Part shown: positions 61,035 to 64,000 of the stretch, one piece after another
How positions within the stretch are numbered: position 1 is the stretch's first letter
Layout: every line of letters starts with the position of its first letter
NCBI RefSeq assembly: GCF_019583405.1
Contig: NZ_SZUU01000006.1
Span: forward strand, 240,068-304,067
Length of the DNA stretch: 64,000 nucleotides
From: Bacteroides fragilis
GTDB taxonomy: Bacteria; Bacteroidota; Bacteroidia; Bacteroidales; Bacteroidaceae
Direction of reading: 5' to 3'
The notes under the pieces: generated by a model
Databases searched by the model: none
What the model saw: only the letters and a program-made list of their open reading frames with translations
What the model was told of the DNA's origin: nothing
Translations under genes and position numbers: made by a program

Positions 61035-63878
61035 TTAGAATTGAATATTGATACCGAAAACACAACTTCTCAACTGAGGTGTATCAGCTTGTCTGTATCC
61101 GTTCATTGCTACATCGGGATCTATGTTTTTAGTTTTTGACCAAAGCATAGCCAGGTTATTAGCTCTAAAATAGATTCTGCAAGTTTTCAAATAGTTCTTC
61201 CAGACAGGCAGTGTATATCCAAAGGTCAGTTCTCTCAAACGAATGTTATCGGTCGATTTGATTGTACGACTTGAAAATCTATCCCAACGGTAAGGATTAC
61301 CATAAATAGGCATCGGATTATCTACCTTGTCACCCGGATTTTTCCAGAAATTTCCTGCTACATCAGCATCAAGATTGGTGCTACCAAGTCTCACGCCATC
61401 GTGGTGAGAGAAATATCCCGGATAATCAAACATATCTCCACCAAACTGATAAGTGATCAGGAACGACAAATCAAAATCCTTATAAGTGAATGTGTTAGTC
61501 AAACCTCCTAACACATCAGGCAATGCTTTTCCTACAACGCCTTTGCCTGCTTCCGAATAATAGTTCGTTACTCCTTTAGAATGATCGTTCGGGTCAAGCC
61601 AGAACTCGCCAAGTCCTGTTTCTGCATTTACACCCTTCCACTCCGGCAAATAGAAAGTATACATTGATTCGCCCTCACGATGCAGATACATCTCTCCGTC
61701 ACCATATTCAATATCCTTGCTTTCAGGCAGTTTATCTACCAATGAACGCTGATAAGTCATGTTGAAATTGGTTGTCCATGTAAAGTTCTTGTTCATGATG
61801 TTTTTAGAGTTTACTTCTAACTCTACACCATCATTCTTCAAACTACCCAGGTTTTCCCAACGATTCTCAAAACCAGTGACCAGAGAGGTTGGAACCTTAA
61901 ACAGCAAATCAGTTGTTTTCTTATTATAATATTCAATAGACAGGTTCACACGATCGTACATGTTCCATTCGAATCCCACATTAAAATTCTTCGATTTTTC
62001 CCAACTCAGTTTGTCATTGCTAATGCTTGACCAGTAAATAGCCGGATTATTACCATATCCTGAGCCCGTAAACAGATCCATGTATCCATAATAACTTCCT
62101 GGCAGGTTACCATTTGTACCAAAAGACGCTTTGATCTTGAAGTCTGTGAACAACGGCATGTCTTCCATAAAGCTTTCTTTACTCAATCTCCATGCACCGG
62201 ATACTGACCAGAAGCTTGCCCAACGATTATCTTCACTCAAACGCGAAGAGCCATCACGACGGAAACTTGCTGATAGATAATATTTGTTATCATAGTTATA
62301 GTTACCGCTTGCAAAATATGACATCATTCCTGCGCCGAATGTAGCGCTTGATGCCTGATCGGGTTGTCCGTTTGATAACTCAGGATAATGGCTTGAGTAA
62401 TTTTTAGCCACAGTAACAATCTGAAGCAGATCTCTGTTCTCTACTTCAAAACCTGCCATCAAGTCCAGATTATGCATATCTTTAAATGTATCAGAATAGC
62501 GCAATGTAGATGAACTGGTGGCAACGCGGCTTTCAAAGCTATAACGTGATCCCATACCTGCAACAGATGCACCATTCACACTATTACGATCCCAATATTC
62601 AAAATGTTTGTTATCTATATAGTCATAGCCAAAAATCGTTTTGAAGTTCAATTTATCACAAAATCGGATATTAACATCAGCATTTGTCAAACTACGAAAC
62701 ATCTTACTCTGGATCCACTCCAGTGAATATTTACTATCTTTCCCTCCTAACATCAAATGTGGATTCGAAGCTTGTCCCCAAGCAGCATTCTCATTGTAGC
62801 TTCCATCTGCATTTTTAACCGGAGAAGTGGGATCCATCGCAAACAAGACTCCAAGAGGTGATGACGTGCCCAAACCTTGACCCTGATCTCCTTGATCACG
62901 GAAACCATTCTGAGTTGTTGCTGTCACCATCTCTTTGAGAGATACTTCCAACCATTTATTAACTTTATGATTCACATTCAAACGCCCTGAAATACGTTCG
63001 AAATCACTACCTAAAACAATACCTTCACTCTTATTATAACCTACACCAGCATAGAACTGTGTATTCTGCGTACCCCCATTAATCGATACCTGATGGTTTT
63101 GTGTAATGGCAGTTCTATAAATTTCGTTCTTCCAATTGGTATCAATGCTTCCATCCGGATTGTGAAGAAAGCCTGCCATGTCAGCATCGGTTACCTCTTG
63201 CAAAGCTTCTTCTTTTGTAGGTACACCTTCATAAACCATATAATAGTTGGCCAGCCCTTCTCGAGTGTAATCAATTAAATCAGAACTCTTCATCATTTTG
63301 AACTGATTCACGGCCATTTTATTCCACCCAACTTCTCCAGAGTATGTCACCGTACTTTTACCCTCTTTTCCTTTCTTTGTCGTGATGATTACTACACCGT
63401 TAGCGGCGCGAGACCCATAGAGTGAAGCAGCGGCGGCATCTTTCAATACGGTCATACTTTCAATATCATCCGGATTTAAAGTACTTAAAACACTCTGCGT
63501 TTTTCTATAATAGTTCATATCATCATCCGATTTAGTAACTACTCCATCAATCACATAGAGAGGAGTCTTAGAACCACTGATAGAACCGACACCACGAATA
63601 TTGATTTCTCCCATGGAACCCGGATCTCCTGTAGCAGAGGCCGTGCGTACACCGGCCATCTTACCCGACAAAGCTTTATCAAATGATTCTCTCGATCCAG
63701 AAACGATTTTATCAGCCTGTATTGTTGATGCTGATCCTGTGAAGGATGACTTCTTTGCAGTACCATAAGCTACAATCATCACTTCATCAAGCGTCTTAGA
63801 GTCAGTCTTTAATATCACTTTAATATTAGGTGCAATTGCTACCTCAGCAGTCTGCATACCGATATACGAAATTTGCAA
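61035..63878 (-). CDS. SusC/RagA-type TonB-dependent transporter, 5' truncated
   Basis: About 947 residues of barrel and plug. The plug motif LYGSRAANGVVIITTKKGKE and DEVMIVAYGTAKKSSFTGSA are typical, and the barrel ends in SCVFGINIQF with its terminal Phe. The product lacks the signal peptide and most of the carboxypeptidase-like N-terminal domain. The frame runs upstream only to an in-frame stop at 63927-63929, and no ATG is available; TTG at 63878 is merely the first non-stop alternative. The sequence AKTLQISYIGMQTAEV at the break is a usual internal SusC segment. It may be a silent cassette or a broken gene. SusD follows 20 bases after the stop. Confidence 0.88.
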   Translation of the reverse strand: MQISYIGMQTAEVAIAPNIKVILKTDSKTLDEVMIVAYGTAKKSSFTGSASTIQADKIVSGSRESFDKALSGKMAGVRTASATGDPGSMGEINIRGVGSISGSKTPLYVIDGVVTKSDDDMNYYRKTQSVLSTLNPDDIESMTVLKDAAAASLYGSRAANGVVIITTKKGKEGKSTVTYSGEVGWNKMAVNQFKMMKSSDLIDYTREGLANYYMVYEGVPTKEEALQEVTDADMAGFLHNPDGSIDTNWKNEIYRTAITQNHQVSINGGTQNTQFYAGVGYNKSEGIVLGSDFERISGRLNVNHKVNKWLEVSLKEMVTATTQNGFRDQGDQGQGLGTSSPLGVLFAMDPTSPVKNADGSYNENAAWGQASNPHLMLGGKDSKYSLEWIQSKMFRSLTNADVNIRFCDKLNFKTIFGYDYIDNKHFEYWDRNSVNGASVAGMGSRYSFESRVATSSSTLRYSDTFKDMHNLDLMAGFEVENRDLLQIVTVAKNYSSHYPELSNGQPDQASSATFGAGMMSYFASGNYNYDNKYYLSASFRRDGSSRLSEDNRWASFWSVSGAWRLSKESFMEDMPLFTDFKIKASFGTNGNLPGSYYGYMDLFTGSGYGNNPAIYWSSISNDKLSWEKSKNFNVGFEWNMYDRVNLSIEYYNKKTTDLLFKVPTSLVTGFENRWENLGSLKNDGVELEVNSKNIMNKNFTWTTNFNMTYQRSLVDKLPESKDIEYGDGEMYLHREGESMYTFYLPEWKGVNAETGLGEFWLDPNDHSKGVTNYYSEAGKGVVGKALPDVLGGLTNTFTYKDFDLSFLITYQFGGDMFDYPGYFSHHDGVRLGSTNLDADVAGNFWKNPGDKVDNPMPIYGNPYRWDRFSSRTIKSTDNIRLRELTFGYTLPVWKNYLKTCRIYFRANNLAMLWSKTKNIDPDVAMNGYRQADTPQLRSCVFGINIQF

Positions 63879-64000
63879 AGTCTTTGCAGAACTGTAGTAT
63901 ACACTAAAATGCTTATAATGTGCGTATTACACAATGATATTGAACTTAGTAAAAAGAAAAAAAGATTTATTAAAACGCTTATTATCAAAATACTACAAAT
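63879..64000. other. Sequence upstream of the truncated SusC frame, no SusC coding
   Basis: Continuing the SusC frame upstream, similarity appears lost after the residues SSAKTL (about 63895), and an in-frame stop follows at 63927-63929. The sequence beyond is AT-rich and shows neither a signal peptide nor a start codon in this frame. The true 5' end, if any, lies elsewhere. Confidence 0.6.

Noticed and set aside
1..64000. tRNA, rRNA or integrase genes
   Set aside because: I looked for cloverleaf-like ends, rRNA landmarks and tyrosine or serine recombinase motifs by eye and found none; a tRNA scan could still reveal one.

Overview
The window is chromosomal DNA from a Bacteroidales bacterium, most likely a Bacteroides species. 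Evidence: lipoproteins with Bacteroides-type signal peptides, a SusC/SusD pair, GH92 and GH89 glycosidases, Bacteroidetes-only families (DUF4834, DUF4350, DUF4954, a BACON-domain lipoprotein), and promoters of the Bacteroides form TTG, about 20 bases, then TAnnTTTG. I saw no rRNA, tRNA, CRISPR array, integrase or intact insertion sequence. All calls were made by reading; no database search was run.

Layout. 1-6978 (minus): a kelch / membrane / winged-helix regulator cut by the left edge, a GH92 mannosidase, an unrecognised lipoprotein and an M28 peptidase, probably a glycan and peptide scavenging locus. 7081-9021 (plus): a small membrane protein, an orphan ZnuB-like permease, tsaE and an Imm17-like protein. 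9013-15138 (minus): a six-gene MoxR operon (SpoIIM-like, membrane protein, DUF4129, DUF4350, MoxR, DUF58) facing an RDD gene at 16059; the two are separated by about 0.8 kb flanked by a 104-base direct repeat. 17022-30045: housekeeping genes including trxA, dnaE, psd-pssA, a tadA-type deaminase, yraN, birA, a BACON/M43 metalloprotease, a MATE exporter and pyrH.

30863-37792 (plus) is the most unusual part: five closely spaced genes with their own promoter, lying between pyrH and frr. They encode a GrpE-like protein, a lidless Hsp70, a 931-residue membrane scaffold with SH3 and repeated beta domains, an L,D-transpeptidase and an SH3 multi-pass membrane protein. I read this as a candidate dedicated chaperone module coupled to the cell envelope; the function is inferred.

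37919-47602 (plus): frr, rsgA, a complete RND tripartite efflux operon and an APC-type amino-acid permease. 47686-59046 (minus): GH89 alpha-N-acetylglucosaminidase, an acyltransferase, class I fumarase, then hflX - DUF4954 - M1 aminopeptidase. 59163-64000 (minus): a SusD tail fragment, an intact SusD and a SusC whose 5' end is missing, so this end may be a silent cassette or a rearranged locus.
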